Assembly: GCA_964016985.1 (NCBI GenBank)
Contig: OZ024821.1
Location: 88,840,535 to 88,904,534, forward strand
Reading direction: 5' to 3'
DNA from: Anodontia alba
Taxonomy: Eukaryota > Mollusca > Bivalvia > Lucinida > Lucinidae
DNA length: 64,000 nt
Positions 45,832-56,077 of the stretch are shown piece by piece. A model generated the notes under the pieces. That model was not told where the DNA came from, made no database searches, and saw only the letters and a program-made list of their open reading frames with translations. Each line of letters starts with the position of its first letter. Positions within the stretch are counted from its first letter, which is position 1. The position numbers were made by a program, and so were the translations under genes.

Positions 45832-45862
45832 GACGCTCAACCCTAAAAGGGCATATAGCGTC
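45832..45862 (-). other. 3' stem-loop of the LINE
   Basis: On the minus strand GACGCT pairs with AGCGTC, and inside it CCCT pairs with AGGG. The loop strand reads ATGCCCTTTTAGGGTTGA. The SINE-1 and SINE-2 tails hold ATGACCC-NNN-GGGTTGAC at the same relative place. Such structures are recognised by the LINE reverse transcriptase in stringent-type LINEs. Confidence 0.7.
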
Positions 45863-45980
45863 TAATAAGATGAATATTATATGATGATTTTATTTAATGA
45901 GAAATTAAAAATATCTAGGATTGATGAGTTCATTTTAAGAAAGATAAAGTATCAATGATTTTATGTTATTAAAATACAGA

Positions 45981-48900
45981 TCATATTTTATTAAAAAGTC
46001 CGATCTCTTTCAGAAAATCGAGTATTTTTTGAGTTGGCATATTAAAAAGTTCCTTTATATTTTTTACATTAAAATACTTTGTGCGAATATAATTAAATTC
46101 AGCACAAGTGACAAGAAAATGTTTGACCGTAAAAGGTTCGTTACAAGGAATGCAGAATGGAGCTTGTTCATTGTTTAAAATATAAGAATGAGTAATTCTA
46201 GTGTGTCCAAGTCTACATCTCGTGATTTTTGTTTGTTCTTTTCTGCTGAGATTAGAGAATGTGCATTTGCTGTTAAAATTTGGTTTGATTTCATTTAATT
46301 TATTATAAGTTTGTGTTTCCCAAACAGACTGACATTTGTTGTTGATGTATTGACAGACGTTTGATTTAAAGTCGGAGTGAGGAATTTTAAAATTGGTTAT
46401 TACTAAGGATAATGCAGATTTGGCTTCTGAATCTGCTAATTCATTTCCACGAATATTAACGTGGCTGGGAAGCCAACAAAATACAATTTCTTTTGAAGCG
46501 GAAAGATAATAATATTTTTTAAGAATTTGCTGAATTAATGGGTTTCTATGGTGTAAATCTTTAAGAGATTTTAATACAGAAAGAGAATCTGAATAAATGA
46601 TAAACTGTTTTTCAGACTGATCTCTGATATGGTAAAGTGCAATATCAATTGCCTTGGCTTCAGCGGTAAAAATGGAGCTATTATCAGGTAATCTGATACT
46701 GTCAGTAAAATTTGGACTAATAACAGAACAAGCAACTTTCTCATCTTGTTTCGAACCATCTGTATAAATTGACAGGTAATGTTTATAATTTGATTTGATT
46801 TCTAAAAATTCATTCTTAAAAATATGCGACTCGACTTCTGTTTTTTTATTTTTATGAAGGTCTAAAATAATCTTTGGAGGGTTTAACGTCCATGGCTCTT
46901 TTGATGGAAAAGAAAAATGCTGAACATTTTTAATATTGATATTGGCCTCTTCAAGTAACGGTTGTATTCTCAGGCCAAGGGGTTTAATAGCTGTTGGTTT
47001 ATTATTGTAAAATCTTTCATATTTAGGGTTAAAAACACAATCATGAGCTGAATTACGTGGATTGGCGGCTAATTTAGTAACATATTGAAGAGACAATTTC
47101 TCTCTTCTTATATATAATGATGGTTCATTTGATTCAGCGTATAAACTTTCGACGGGGGTAGTACGAAAAGCCCCTAGAGCCAGACGTAAACCTTGGTGAT
47201 GAATAGTATCCAAAGATTTCAAATAAGATTTTCTTGCGGATCCATAAACTATGGATCCATAATCCAATTTAGATCTAATTAAAGATCTATAGAGATTTAA
47301 AAGGACAGTACGATCTCCTCCCCAGTCGGAACTGGAGAGAACTTTAAGAATATCAAGAGCTTTTAAACATTTAGCTTTTAAAGCTTTGATGTGTGGTATA
47401 AAAGATAATTTGTTATCGAACAAAAGACCCAGGAATTTTGCTTCACTGACGACTGGAATTGGACTACCGTATATCGTGAGATGAGGATCTAAATGTAGCT
47501 GACGTATCTGACAAAAATGAACGCATTGAGTTTTTGTTTTTGAAAATTTGAAACCATTTTCTGTTGCCCAATCTTCTATATTGTTTAAACATCGTTGTAG
47601 TTTGAATTCAATGGTTTCCATATTTTTCGATCTAATAAATATTCCAAAATCGTCAACAAAAAGTGAACAATCAAGGTCTTTCACACATTTAACAATATCG
47701 TTAATTTTAATGCCAAACAAGGTAGGTGATAAAATGCTTCCCTGTGGTACACCTTGTTCTTGTTTAAATATGTCCGATAACGTATTACCTATTCGAACAT
47801 TAAATGTTCGATCTGATAAAAAATTTTGAATAAAAAGAGGTAATCGGCCTTTAAGGCCTAATTTATGTAAATCTTTCATGATGCCATGTTTCCATGTAGT
47901 ATCGTAAGCTTTTTCAAGATCAAAAAATACAGCTACGACATGTTCTTTTTTAATAAAGGCATCACGAATAAAGGATTCCAAACGAATCAAATGATCGTTT
48001 GTACAGTTATTTTTTCTGAATCCAGCTTGATATTTTGTTATTAGCTGGTTTGATTCCAAGAACCAAACCAGTCTATCATTAATCATTCTCTCCATTGTTT
48101 TACATAAACAACTTGTCAAAGCAATAGGTCTGTAGTTAGTAGCTTCAGTATGATCTTTATTTGGTTTTGGTATAGGTATAATCGTTGCTTTACTCCAGTC
48201 TTTTGGAAATTTTCCAGTGATCCAAATATCATTTAAAATATTTAATAAAGTTTTTAAAGCGTTATCGGGTAAATGTTTAAGAATTTGATAATGAATGTCA
48301 TCAGGACCAGCAGCTGTATCGTGAGATTTATGAAGAGCATCTAATAATTCTGAAGCTGTGAATGGTACATTATATTTTTCATGATTTAGTGACGTAAAAT
48401 TTAGATGCTCTTTCTCTCGTTCCTGTTTTATGTTTTGAAAGGTTTCGGAATAGTTTGCACTAGAAGAGTTTTTCTGAAAATTCTCTCCTAGTGCATTGGA
48501 AATATCTTTAGTCGTTGAGCATATATTTCCATTTGATTTAATATGGACATGTTTGTTATTTTTATTTTTGCCAGTAATTTTTCGAATCATGTCCCATATT
48601 TTCTTTGCTGGAGTTCTAGAATTAAGTTTGGAGACGTATTGCTGCCAAGATGTTCTTTTAGCCGTTTTTATTGTCTTGCGAGCTTTAGCTCGCATTTGTT
48701 TGGCATGGATTAGATTTTCTTTTGTTGGCTGCCTATTGAACTTTCGTAAGGCAGATTTTCTTTTATTTATTGAATTTTTAACATCTTTATTAAACCAAGG
48801 TCTATTTCTTTTTGAACGTGTCGAGGACTTTGGAATACATTTTTCGGCTACATGAATTAATGTATCAGTAAAAGCTTGTATATCATCTGCTGTTTTAAAC

Positions 48901-49652
48901 ATTTCAGGATTTAATTTTTCATTACATAGCTCTATAAAATTCTCCCAGTTTGCTTTATTCAAATTCCATCGGGAATGATGGTCTTCATTTGTCGATTCAA
49001 TTTCTTCAATTTTAATTGGAAAATGATCGCTCCCATGAAGGTCATCTAAAACTGACCAATCAAAATCTAAGTAAATATTTGGAGAGCATATAGACAAATC
49101 TAAAGCAAAATAATTTCTTGTAGGAGAATGAAGATAAGTTGGTTGTTTATCGTTAAATAAACATAGATCATTTTCTGCAATAAAATTTTCTATTATTTCT
49201 CCTTTGTCATTTGTATCCAGACAACCCCATAGTTTGCTGTGACTATTAAAGTCACCTAATAATAAATAAGGACGAGGTAACTGGTTTATAAGATTTTCTA
49301 AATCGTGTTTAGAAAATTTACAGTGTGGAGGGAGATATAGAGAACAAATTGTTATGGATTTAGACAGAGTGACATTTACAGCAACAGCTTGTAAATTACT
49401 ATTTATATCTATCTGTCTATGAGGAACATTTGATTTTACAAGGATAGATGACCCTCCTGAGGCTTTCTGATTTTCAGTTGCGATATGATTATATAAACTA
49501 TAATTTTTAAAATTAATATTATCTGTATTCTTTAAAAAGGTTTCCTGGAGACAAAAGACAGTCGGAGAAAGTAGTGTTGTTAAAATTAAAATTTCGTTAT
49601 AATTTGCTTTTAGTCCTCGACAGTTCCACTGAATAATTGATTTTTTATCCAT
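45981..49652 (-). CDS. LINE ORF2: endonuclease, reverse transcriptase, RNase H
   Basis: 1223 residues, full length with no stops. An AP-type endonuclease occupies residues ~1-225 (QWNCRG, catalytic LQET, GDFNSH, SDHFPI). It nicks target DNA. The reverse transcriptase (~430-730) has NYRPIALTS, FFDLEKAYD, GVPQGSILSP and the catalytic box as FVDD, not the common YADD. RNase H (~955-1090) has YTDGS, AEAKAI, YSDSLSVL and GNELAD, so the D-E-D-D set is complete. A CX2CX7HX4C finger (CIPC...H..C) is near residue 1170. It starts with the ATG at 49652, 33 bp after the ORF1 stop, which suggests reinitiation or an independent start. Long plus-strand ORFs over it are shadows. Confidence 0.97.
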   Translation of the reverse strand: MDKKSIIQWNCRGLKANYNEILILTTLLSPTVFCLQETFLKNTDNINFKNYSLYNHIATENQKASGGSSILVKSNVPHRQIDINSNLQAVAVNVTLSKSITICSLYLPPHCKFSKHDLENLINQLPRPYLLLGDFNSHSKLWGCLDTNDKGEIIENFIAENDLCLFNDKQPTYLHSPTRNYFALDLSICSPNIYLDFDWSVLDDLHGSDHFPIKIEEIESTNEDHHSRWNLNKANWENFIELCNEKLNPEMFKTADDIQAFTDTLIHVAEKCIPKSSTRSKRNRPWFNKDVKNSINKRKSALRKFNRQPTKENLIHAKQMRAKARKTIKTAKRTSWQQYVSKLNSRTPAKKIWDMIRKITGKNKNNKHVHIKSNGNICSTTKDISNALGENFQKNSSSANYSETFQNIKQEREKEHLNFTSLNHEKYNVPFTASELLDALHKSHDTAAGPDDIHYQILKHLPDNALKTLLNILNDIWITGKFPKDWSKATIIPIPKPNKDHTEATNYRPIALTSCLCKTMERMINDRLVWFLESNQLITKYQAGFRKNNCTNDHLIRLESFIRDAFIKKEHVVAVFFDLEKAYDTTWKHGIMKDLHKLGLKGRLPLFIQNFLSDRTFNVRIGNTLSDIFKQEQGVPQGSILSPTLFGIKINDIVKCVKDLDCSLFVDDFGIFIRSKNMETIEFKLQRCLNNIEDWATENGFKFSKTKTQCVHFCQIRQLHLDPHLTIYGSPIPVVSEAKFLGLLFDNKLSFIPHIKALKAKCLKALDILKVLSSSDWGGDRTVLLNLYRSLIRSKLDYGSIVYGSARKSYLKSLDTIHHQGLRLALGAFRTTPVESLYAESNEPSLYIRREKLSLQYVTKLAANPRNSAHDCVFNPKYERFYNNKPTAIKPLGLRIQPLLEEANINIKNVQHFSFPSKEPWTLNPPKIILDLHKNKKTEVESHIFKNEFLEIKSNYKHYLSIYTDGSKQDEKVACSVISPNFTDSIRLPDNSSIFTAEAKAIDIALYHIRDQSEKQFIIYSDSLSVLKSLKDLHHRNPLIQQILKKYYYLSASKEIVFCWLPSHVNIRGNELADSEAKSALSLVITNFKIPHSDFKSNVCQYINNKCQSVWETQTYNKLNEIKPNFNSKCTFSNLSRKEQTKITRCRLGHTRITHSYILNNEQAPFCIPCNEPFTVKHFLVTCAEFNYIRTKYFNVKNIKELFNMPTQKILDFLKEIGLFNKI

Positions 49653-49685
49653 GATGAATGGAGAGATGATTTGAAAATAAGGAAC

Positions 49686-50978
49686 TTAATCCTTTTGTTT
49701 TCTCTGAGACTGCAAGAACATGGAGGAGTCAGTCTCTAACTCCATGTTCTCAAGGGAATCGAACCGATTGACCAACTTGATCGGATCGGCCGACGCCCCT
49801 TTACTATATGGATTTGGTGCTTTATCTTTATCTTTTTCTTTTCCATTTTTTTCTTTCTGGTCAGCTGTCCTGGACCTGGATCTCTGTTGTGATCCACTTG
49901 TTTTAGTCGGCTGTGTTTGTGAACTGTTTTGAGATTTTGTTGGTGGTCTAGACTGATGAGTAGATGTGGGTTTAGGTTTAGGTTTTACAGTAGGAGTAAT
50001 AACTTTTGAATTTGCTTTGATGACAGAATCTTTTTCGTTAAACTGGGTAGAAATTTCTTTGGTTTCAGGTTTAGTGTTTAGGGATTGAACAACTTTTGCA
50101 AAAGTGATTTCAGGTTGATTTTCTTGAATCTTTTTGGCTTCCAAATAAGTGATTTTTTGTGTTACTTTAATTTTCATGATTTCTTTCTCTTTTTTCCAAA
50201 TTTCACACTGATTTGATTTTGATTGATGGTTTTTGTGACAGTTCACACACTTGGCTTCATTTTTACAAGCATTTGTAGGGTGATCAAATTCACCCATACC
50301 ACATTTTTCACATACTGATCCAGGTGCTTCCGGACAGCCGTTTTCATGATGTCCAAACCTCTGACAGTTGAAACACCGCAGAGGATTTGGAATGTAGACT
50401 TCAACCGGTATAATTCGGTAAAATATTTTTAGTGATTTCGGTAAAGTTGTGGTGTTGAAAGTTAGTAAAAGTGTATTTGTTTCTATAAAGTTTCCATCTT
50501 TTTTAATTTTAAAACGTTTGCAAGCTGTTACTCCTTGTGTGTTAAGATATTCTGTGATATTTTCTTCAGTTTCATGTTTTAGCATCCTGTCACGGATAAT
50601 ACCTTTGCAACTATTGAGTGTTTTATGTTCCGTGACAGAGACATTAATGTTAAAGAATTTTGTAATTTTCAAGAGATTATCAGTTTGAGATTTTCTGTTA
50701 GTTTCGACCAAAAGAGTTCCATTTTTTAATTTTTTTACATTTTTTGGAGTGCCTATTAAAGATTCTATTTGCTTTTCTATAATGAAAGGTGACAGTGAAG
50801 TAATAGGTTTGTCCTCTTTACTCGAAATCACTAAAAATTTAGCGAAGTTCTCATTAGCTTTGAATGTAAATGTAGTCGGTTGCGTGTCGTCCTCCGAAGA
50901 GTCGAACGCCAGAAATCGTTTTCGAGATGCCATGGTGATGAAATTTTTGATTCGATAGCTATGCGCCCCACCCTCCAT
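49686..50978 (-). CDS. LINE ORF1: gag-like nucleic-acid-binding protein
   Basis: 430 residues if the first ATG is used; a second ATG at residue 16 (MASRKRFLAFDSS) is an alternative start. The middle (~60-190) is probably an RRM-like fold, as in related ORF1s. Three zinc knuckles follow at ~199-256: CFNCQRFGHHENGC (CX2CX4HX4C), then CX2CX6HX4C and CX2CX3HX6C. The C-terminus (~300-430) is low-complexity, rich in Lys, Pro, Ser, Thr and Gln, with SQQRSRSRT, and probably disordered. It binds the LINE RNA to form the transposition particle. No frameshift or stop is present. Confidence 0.94.
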   Translation of the reverse strand: MEGGAHSYRIKNFITMASRKRFLAFDSSEDDTQPTTFTFKANENFAKFLVISSKEDKPITSLSPFIIEKQIESLIGTPKNVKKLKNGTLLVETNRKSQTDNLLKITKFFNINVSVTEHKTLNSCKGIIRDRMLKHETEENITEYLNTQGVTACKRFKIKKDGNFIETNTLLLTFNTTTLPKSLKIFYRIIPVEVYIPNPLRCFNCQRFGHHENGCPEAPGSVCEKCGMGEFDHPTNACKNEAKCVNCHKNHQSKSNQCEIWKKEKEIMKIKVTQKITYLEAKKIQENQPEITFAKVVQSLNTKPETKEISTQFNEKDSVIKANSKVITPTVKPKPKPTSTHQSRPPTKSQNSSQTQPTKTSGSQQRSRSRTADQKEKNGKEKDKDKAPNPYSKGASADPIKLVNRFDSLENMELETDSSMFLQSQRKQKD

Positions 50979-51610
50979 GGAGCCCTACAAGGGGACGTTT
51001 AACAGAAATGGATCTCCTATTTCTAACGTCAAGGCTACATTGCTATTATACTCGGTGTCAAGATCAGAGTCTTCAGCTCGGCCTCATGCTTAGATGATTT
51101 CCCACCTATTCATCTAAATTTCCATAGAAAAATTTATGAACAGTTGAGTTCATCCCCCTTATCCACAGCCTCCACTCACAGAGGTTTCCGCCAAAGCCCC
51201 AATACAAGCCCACCAATTGACCCTTCAGCCGCCGCCCATTGAAACTCACTTAAAGTTAGAGGAACGTGAGAAAAATAAGCCCGGTTTGTACCATCAAGAT
51301 ACGTATAAAAGAGAGAAAGAAGCTAAGAACAAGTTGTGCGCTTCTAGAGCTTGGCACGACTGAGCCGATTGATCCAGGCCGGATCTAACCCAGACCGCTC
51401 TTCTATCTGAAATAAGGGCCAAAATGATGTGTTGAAAAGCTGGAGATCCCTGGGCTTTCCTCAATCATCAGGTTCCCCTCTCCCAGCATACGAGACGCCA
51501 CCCACGGCAAACAGGTGGTTCCTGTTTTAATAGGGGATTACACCCTATCCACTACAGAAGGAAAGTGATCTGTAGATTTTATTCCCTACAGACAAGGGAG
51601 GCCGAAAACG
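50979..51610 (-). promoter_or_regulatory. 5' UTR and probable internal promoter of the LINE
   Basis: About 630 bp, clearly richer in G and C than the flanks. It is non-coding, with a pyrimidine-rich tract (complement of 'gagagaaagaagctaagaac') and a GC-rich block near 51345-51420. I-type elements carry an internal promoter here; no specific promoter motif is claimed. The composition drops abruptly at about 51610, which I take as the element start. Confidence 0.55.
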
Positions 51611-52074
51611 TCTGGGAAATTGAAAGGTTATTTTTTAAAAAAGTAGGAGATCCATATTTAAAATAAACAGTTTATTATAGAAAGATGGATTCATTTTGGA
51701 TTCATTTTTTAAGAGATCAAACAAACAAGCTGTGTTAGATGATATGTAGCTTTCAAATGATATGTAGCTTTCATACCTTGAAAAACGTTTAGTTTTTTAT
51801 CTAACAATATTAAATGCATCTTACTTTTTAATGTGGAGAATGCTAGAGTTCGGAAAAATGACACAAACACAAGACAAACACATATGTTAAATACAGATGA
51901 GGTTATAATCTTCGTCCCATGTGCGACCCACGGGCACAAAATGATACACAAACAAATGAAGCATGTTAGTAACATGAGATAGGAAAGATTTAAAGGATAG
52001 ATATCGCGAAATTTGTTTTTTCCAATTTAAGATGCATTTCAATAAATGAATTTTATATTCTGGAATTATACCGG

Positions 52075-52440
52075 TTGAACGGACGGTTGCTCTGTTATGT
52101 TAGGGGTTTTACCCAACTGCCACAGAAGCGGAAGGCAGCCACCTATTTCGAGGGCCCGGGTGGTCACGGGCGGCCTCTTTTAGCCGGCTCGTACGTCACG
52201 CAGAGGGTACGTCTGGCCTATTCTAAGCCCGGGACCAGCACGGGACGATGGCTGGATGGATGGACAGAAAAATAATGTTGCTTTTGCACACCTACCACAC
52301 ATGAAGTCATGTCTTAAGTTTGGTTATATTCCACCTGTGGTTTAGGAGGAGACAGTGTGACAAATAGATGGAAGGACAGAGGGACAAACAGAGGCACTCA
52401 CGATATCCCTATCGCTAAAGTGTGGGGATAAGAAGTGATG
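52075..52440. repeat. GC-rich repeat relic plus GACAGAC-type repeat
   Basis: 52100-52230 is GC-rich ('cgagggcccgggtggtcac') and related to 25330-25490 ('ggcagcccatctacttcgtg'). 52245-52440 resembles 45660-45810 and ends in a hairpin-like TATCCC...GGGATA (about 52402-52428). 51615-52075 has nothing recognisable. Confidence 0.45.
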
Positions 52441-52760
52441 TTAAACATTGGTCCAAAGTTATCTTCAGTGTGAGGCTTAAAATTTTCATATTTAAAAGTT
52501 TTATTCTAAAGGCTTAAAATATTCATATTTAAATTTTGTTTTTAAGTTTTTAAGAAATGTATGTCTCCTGAGTGTCTGGAGGAGTGTCACTGATATTTGG
52601 ATTGGTGCTGGATACTCATACTAAGAGCAAGACTCTCCCCCCAAGCAGTGACCCAGAGATCAAATTACAAATGACCAATTTTTCATGTGATGAACCTGTG
52701 CAATTTCTGGTGAGCTATCCTATCAAGTGACAGGTCTTGATGTAATCATACTAAACAACT

Positions 52761-53004
52761 GGGCCCGGTTGTTCAAAGCGTCGTTAGCTTAACGAGCTCG
52801 TTAAGGGTCATTTCGTTAACTGTTTTAGCGGATTCAATACACAATATTCTGATATTTTTTGCTGAAAAAATGTGAGTAGCTTTTGCACTGCAAAAGCTAC
52901 TCACATTTTTTCAGTAAAAAATTTCAGCATATTTGCATATCACTTGATGTAAATTTTAACAAATCGTTAACTAACGACATCGTTAGTTTTGAACAACTTG
53001 GCCC
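52761..53004. mobile_element. MITE family 5, copy 3
   Basis: The TIRs are GGGCCCGGTTGTTCAAAGCG and TTTTGAACAACTTGGCCC inverted. It holds an internal palindrome around 'gtgagtagcttttgcactgc' that copy 1 has lost by deletion. It precedes the 168-bp satellite directly. Confidence 0.85.
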
Positions 53005-53625
53005 AGTATTTCTTACAAATGCAAATAAACACTGAAAAGCATCATCAGATCTTATTTACTCAAGTCTCCAACAATACAAGAGTAAACTGCTGATAATTCT
53101 TGTCAGAGTGAATGATGTTAAATTGTAAAGATGCAACTATGATTAGATCTTGTTAAACCCACCACCATTTTGTTAGATGCACATGTTAATGAACCCTGGC
53201 AAGCATCATCAGGTATTAGTTACTCAAGTCTTCCACCACACAAGAGTAAATAAACTACAGATAATTCTTGTCAGAGTGAATGATGTTAATTTGTAAAGAT
53301 GCAACTATGATTAGATCTTGTTAAACCCACCACCATTTTGTTAGATGCACATGTTAATGAACCCTGGCAAGCATCATCAGGTATTAGTTACTCAAGTCTT
53401 CCACCACACAAGAGTAAATAAACTACAGATAATTCTTGTCAGAGTGAATGATATTAAATTGTAAAGATGCAACTATGATTAGATCTTGTTAAACCCACCA
53501 CCATTTTTTTAGATGCACATGTTAATGAACCCTAGCAAGCATCATCAGGTATTAGTTACTCAAGTCTTCCACCACACAAGAGTAAATAAACTACAGATAA
53601 TTCTTGTCAGAGTGAATGATGTTAA

Positions 53626-53832
53626 AACCCTTGTCCTGCTGAATAAATCAAGAGGCAATGCCCTTTTAAATTTTTCAGCCAATCAGATTACTTGATCCAG
53701 ATTGTTGGTATAAGTTCACATTCTATATGGTAAACAGTGCAGATCCAGATCAGTTGGCTTCTTAGAAGCCAACTGATCTGGATCTACACTGTTTGCAAAG
53801 GCAAGGTATATCTGGGTTCAGCAGGACAAGGG
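53626..53832 (+). mobile_element. TTAA-flanked MITE family 2, copy 4 in the satellite
   Basis: TTAA lies at 53622-53625 and 53833-53836; neighbouring satellite units show a single TTAA there, which proves a TTAA target duplication. The ends are AACCCTTGTCCTGCTGAA and TTCAGCAGGACAAGGG. The inner palindrome is nearly perfect. Confidence 0.92.
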
Positions 53833-54161
53833 TTAATGTAAGTTATGGAGATGCAACTAGGATTAGATCTTGTTAAACCCACTACCATTAGGTTTATGAT
53901 CCCTGACAAGCAACATCAGATCATATTTACTCTAGTCTCCCACCAAACAAGAGTAAACTACAGATAATTCTTGTCAGAGTGAATGATGTTAATGTAAGTT
54001 GTGAGGATGCAACTACAACTAGATCTTGTTAAACCCACCACCAGTATATTAGATGCATGTGTTAATGGCCACCGACAAGCACCATCAGATCTTGTTTACT
54101 CAAGTCTCCCACAATACAAGAGTAAACTACTGATAATTCTTGTCAGAGTGAATGATGTTAA

Positions 54162-54367
54162 CCCTTAAAATGCCTAGAAAATCTGCATCTGAAAATGTTG
54201 TCTGTTTATGTCGTCTGCTGAATATTCTTGCAAATTTTTCAAACCTTTTTCTGCATACAGGCAAACAGTGAGGACCCTGACCAGATTGATCTGGGTCCAG
54301 TCTGTTTGCAAAAATGACCTTTAAAAATCACAAGCAGGTGACAAAGCAGAGATTGGCAGTTTAAGGG
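54162..54367. mobile_element. TTAA-flanked MITE family 6 in the satellite
   Basis: TTAA lies at 54158-54161 and 54368-54371, at the same unit position as the family-2 insertion. The ends are CCCTTAAAATGCC and GGCAGTTTAAGGG. The inner palindrome AAACAGTGAGGACCCTGACCAG / CTGGGTCCAGTCTGTTT is shared with families 1 and 2. Confidence 0.88.
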
Positions 54368-54734
54368 TTAATGTCAGTTGTGAAGATGCAACTATGATTA
54401 GATCTTGTTAAACCCACCACCAGTTTGTTAGATGCACATGTTAATGAACCCTGACAAGCACCATCAGGTATTAGTTACTCAAGTCTTCCTCCACACAAGA
54501 GTAAATAAACTACAGATAATTCCTGTCAGAGTGAATGATGTTAATGTAAGTTTTGAAGATGCAACTACGATTAGATCCTGTTAAACCCACCACCCTTATG
54601 TTAGCTGCATTTGTTAATGATCCCTGACAAGCATTATCAGATCATATTTACTCAAGTCTTCCACCATAAAGGAGTAAACTACTGATAATTCTTGTCAGAT
54701 TGAATGCTGTTAATGTAAGTGAAGCTGCAACTAT

Positions 54735-55290
54735 GGTTAGACCAGCTTTTGCAGCTATGCACCTTTCTGCAGCATTTGTCCACAGGAACATGACTGTTTG
54801 TGATTTTTTTTACATATTATAAAATGCTAGCCTATCATTACTTTTCTATCAAATTTCAAGTTGATCGGTTACGAAATAAATTACTTGCAAAATGTCACTC
54901 CCATAGACAACAAAACACTACAGATATATGATGTTTTTACGTCTTTGTTATTTCACAACCGGTCGAATTGAAACTTGACAGTGAGCTAGAGGATATTTCC
55001 ATAATCTGAATAAAAACAACAACACAAATATTCTGTGGAGTGCCTATGCATTTGTCGGGTCTTCCACAAAGTCAAGCACCACGGTCACCCATCCAGCTAC
55101 TAATCGCTGTACCGCTAACTGCTAACTTTGTGAAAAAGCCAACCACTTTAATGAAATACCAATGAACAATCGACTAATCAAAAACAAGACCAAAAGAATT
55201 GACTAATAACTAGATGTTTCTTCAAAACTGATACAAAGTCGGCTTGATTATAGAGCACTAACCAAAACTGGCCTTATTGCCCAACATTGA
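54735..55290. other. Unclassified insertion in the satellite
   Basis: It begins after 'gcaactatggttaga' and ends at 'gcaatctggttaaaccc', which are adjacent parts of the unit. About 555 bp with no TIR, tail or domain recognised. Confidence 0.45.
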
Positions 55291-55612
55291 CGGACCGTGC
55301 AATCTGGTTAAACCCAGTACCATTATGTTAGCTGCACATGTTAATGACAAGCACAATCAGGTTGATCTTTGTTTACTCAAGTCTTCCACCAAACAAGAGT
55401 AAACTGCAGATAATTCTTGTCAGCTTAAATAATGGTAATGCACGTTGTGAAGATGCAACTATGATCAGATATTGTTAAACCCACCACAATCAAGTTAGAT
55501 GCACATGCTAATTAATGAACACTGACAAGCACCATCAGATCTTATTTATTCAAGTCTTCCACCAAACAAGAGTAAACTACTGATTCTTCTTTGTCAGAGG
55601 GAATGATGTTAA

Positions 55613-55820
55613 CTCATTTAAGCCTAACTCCTTTAAAAGGGGCATTGGCAAACAATATAGACCCAGATCAGATGCTACAGCAGTATCTGATCAGGATCTA
55701 TACTCTTTGCATTAAATACAAGTATTGCTATAAAACATGGGAAGAATAAAAACTAACTAGACATCCCTTTCTACTGGAAATGAACCAGTCTAAATAGGGA
55801 GTCCTCTTGGCATAAATGAG
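55613..55820. mobile_element. TTAA-flanked MITE family 1, copy 3 in the satellite
   Basis: It follows the TTAA at 55609-55612, again at the 'gaatgatgttaa' point of the unit. The right target copy is mutated to TTCA (55821-55824). The TIRs are CTCATTTAAGCC and GGCATAAATGAG. The inner palindrome ACCCAGATCAGATGC / GTATCTGATCAGGATC is clear. Confidence 0.85.
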
Positions 55821-55959
55821 TTCATATGCTGAGAAGATGCAAGTATAACTGACTTGTCACCAGACAGAAAAGCTCACCTGAATACACAGTGTCCATCAAA
55901 TGAAAAAAAAGCCAGCCACAGCTCTTGATAAGATGCTTTTTTTTTAAATAAAAGCATTG

Positions 55960-56077
55960 ATATTTTTTTTGTATTTCTCCATGAATATTTATAGTGGGTA
56001 CTCATTAGAAGCACCTCAGTGAGGTGCTTCTAATGAGTACCCACAACATGTGTTTTTGTGGAGAAATAAGAAAAATA
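55960..56077. mobile_element. Foldback-4 MITE, best copy
   Basis: About 59-bp arms, nearly perfect: 'atagtgggtactcattagaa' then 'gcacctca' | 'tgaggtgc' then 'ttctaatgagtacccacaac', extended by 'gtatttctcc' and 'ggagaaataa'. Relatives are at 3423, 3845, 24836, 25565, 27370, 29105, 33085, 33580, 39875, 43960, 44695, 58495 and 61000. Confidence 0.88.

Larger units (their letters stand above)
45791..51610 (-). mobile_element. Near-complete I-superfamily-like non-LTR retrotransposon
   Basis: About 5.8 kb on the minus strand: a GC-richer 5' UTR (about 50979-51610), ORF1, a 33-bp gap, ORF2, a 3' UTR of about 150 bp, a stem-loop and a (GGAT)n tail at the left edge. Both ORFs are open from start to stop, so it may be young. 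RNase H after the reverse transcriptase plus a three-knuckle ORF1 places it in the I superfamily (I, Nimb or Ingi-like clade); the exact clade needs a tree. The 5' boundary is set by the composition change and is uncertain. No target duplication was found. Confidence 0.9.
53011..55625. repeat. 168-bp satellite array interrupted by insertions
   Basis: The marker 'gagtgaatgatgttaa' recurs at intervals of exactly 168 bp (near 53110, 53278, 53446, 53614). The unit also holds 'gattagatcttgttaaaccc', 'ttactcaagtcttccaccac' and 'ctacagataattcttgtcag'. About ten full or partial units occur, to 54735 and again from about 55290. The 168-bp length is close to a nucleosome repeat. No coding content. Confidence 0.93.

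Noticed and set aside
47548..48855. Plus-strand ORFs at 47548-47829 and 48496-48855
   Set aside because: They are shadows of LINE ORF2 on the opposite strand.
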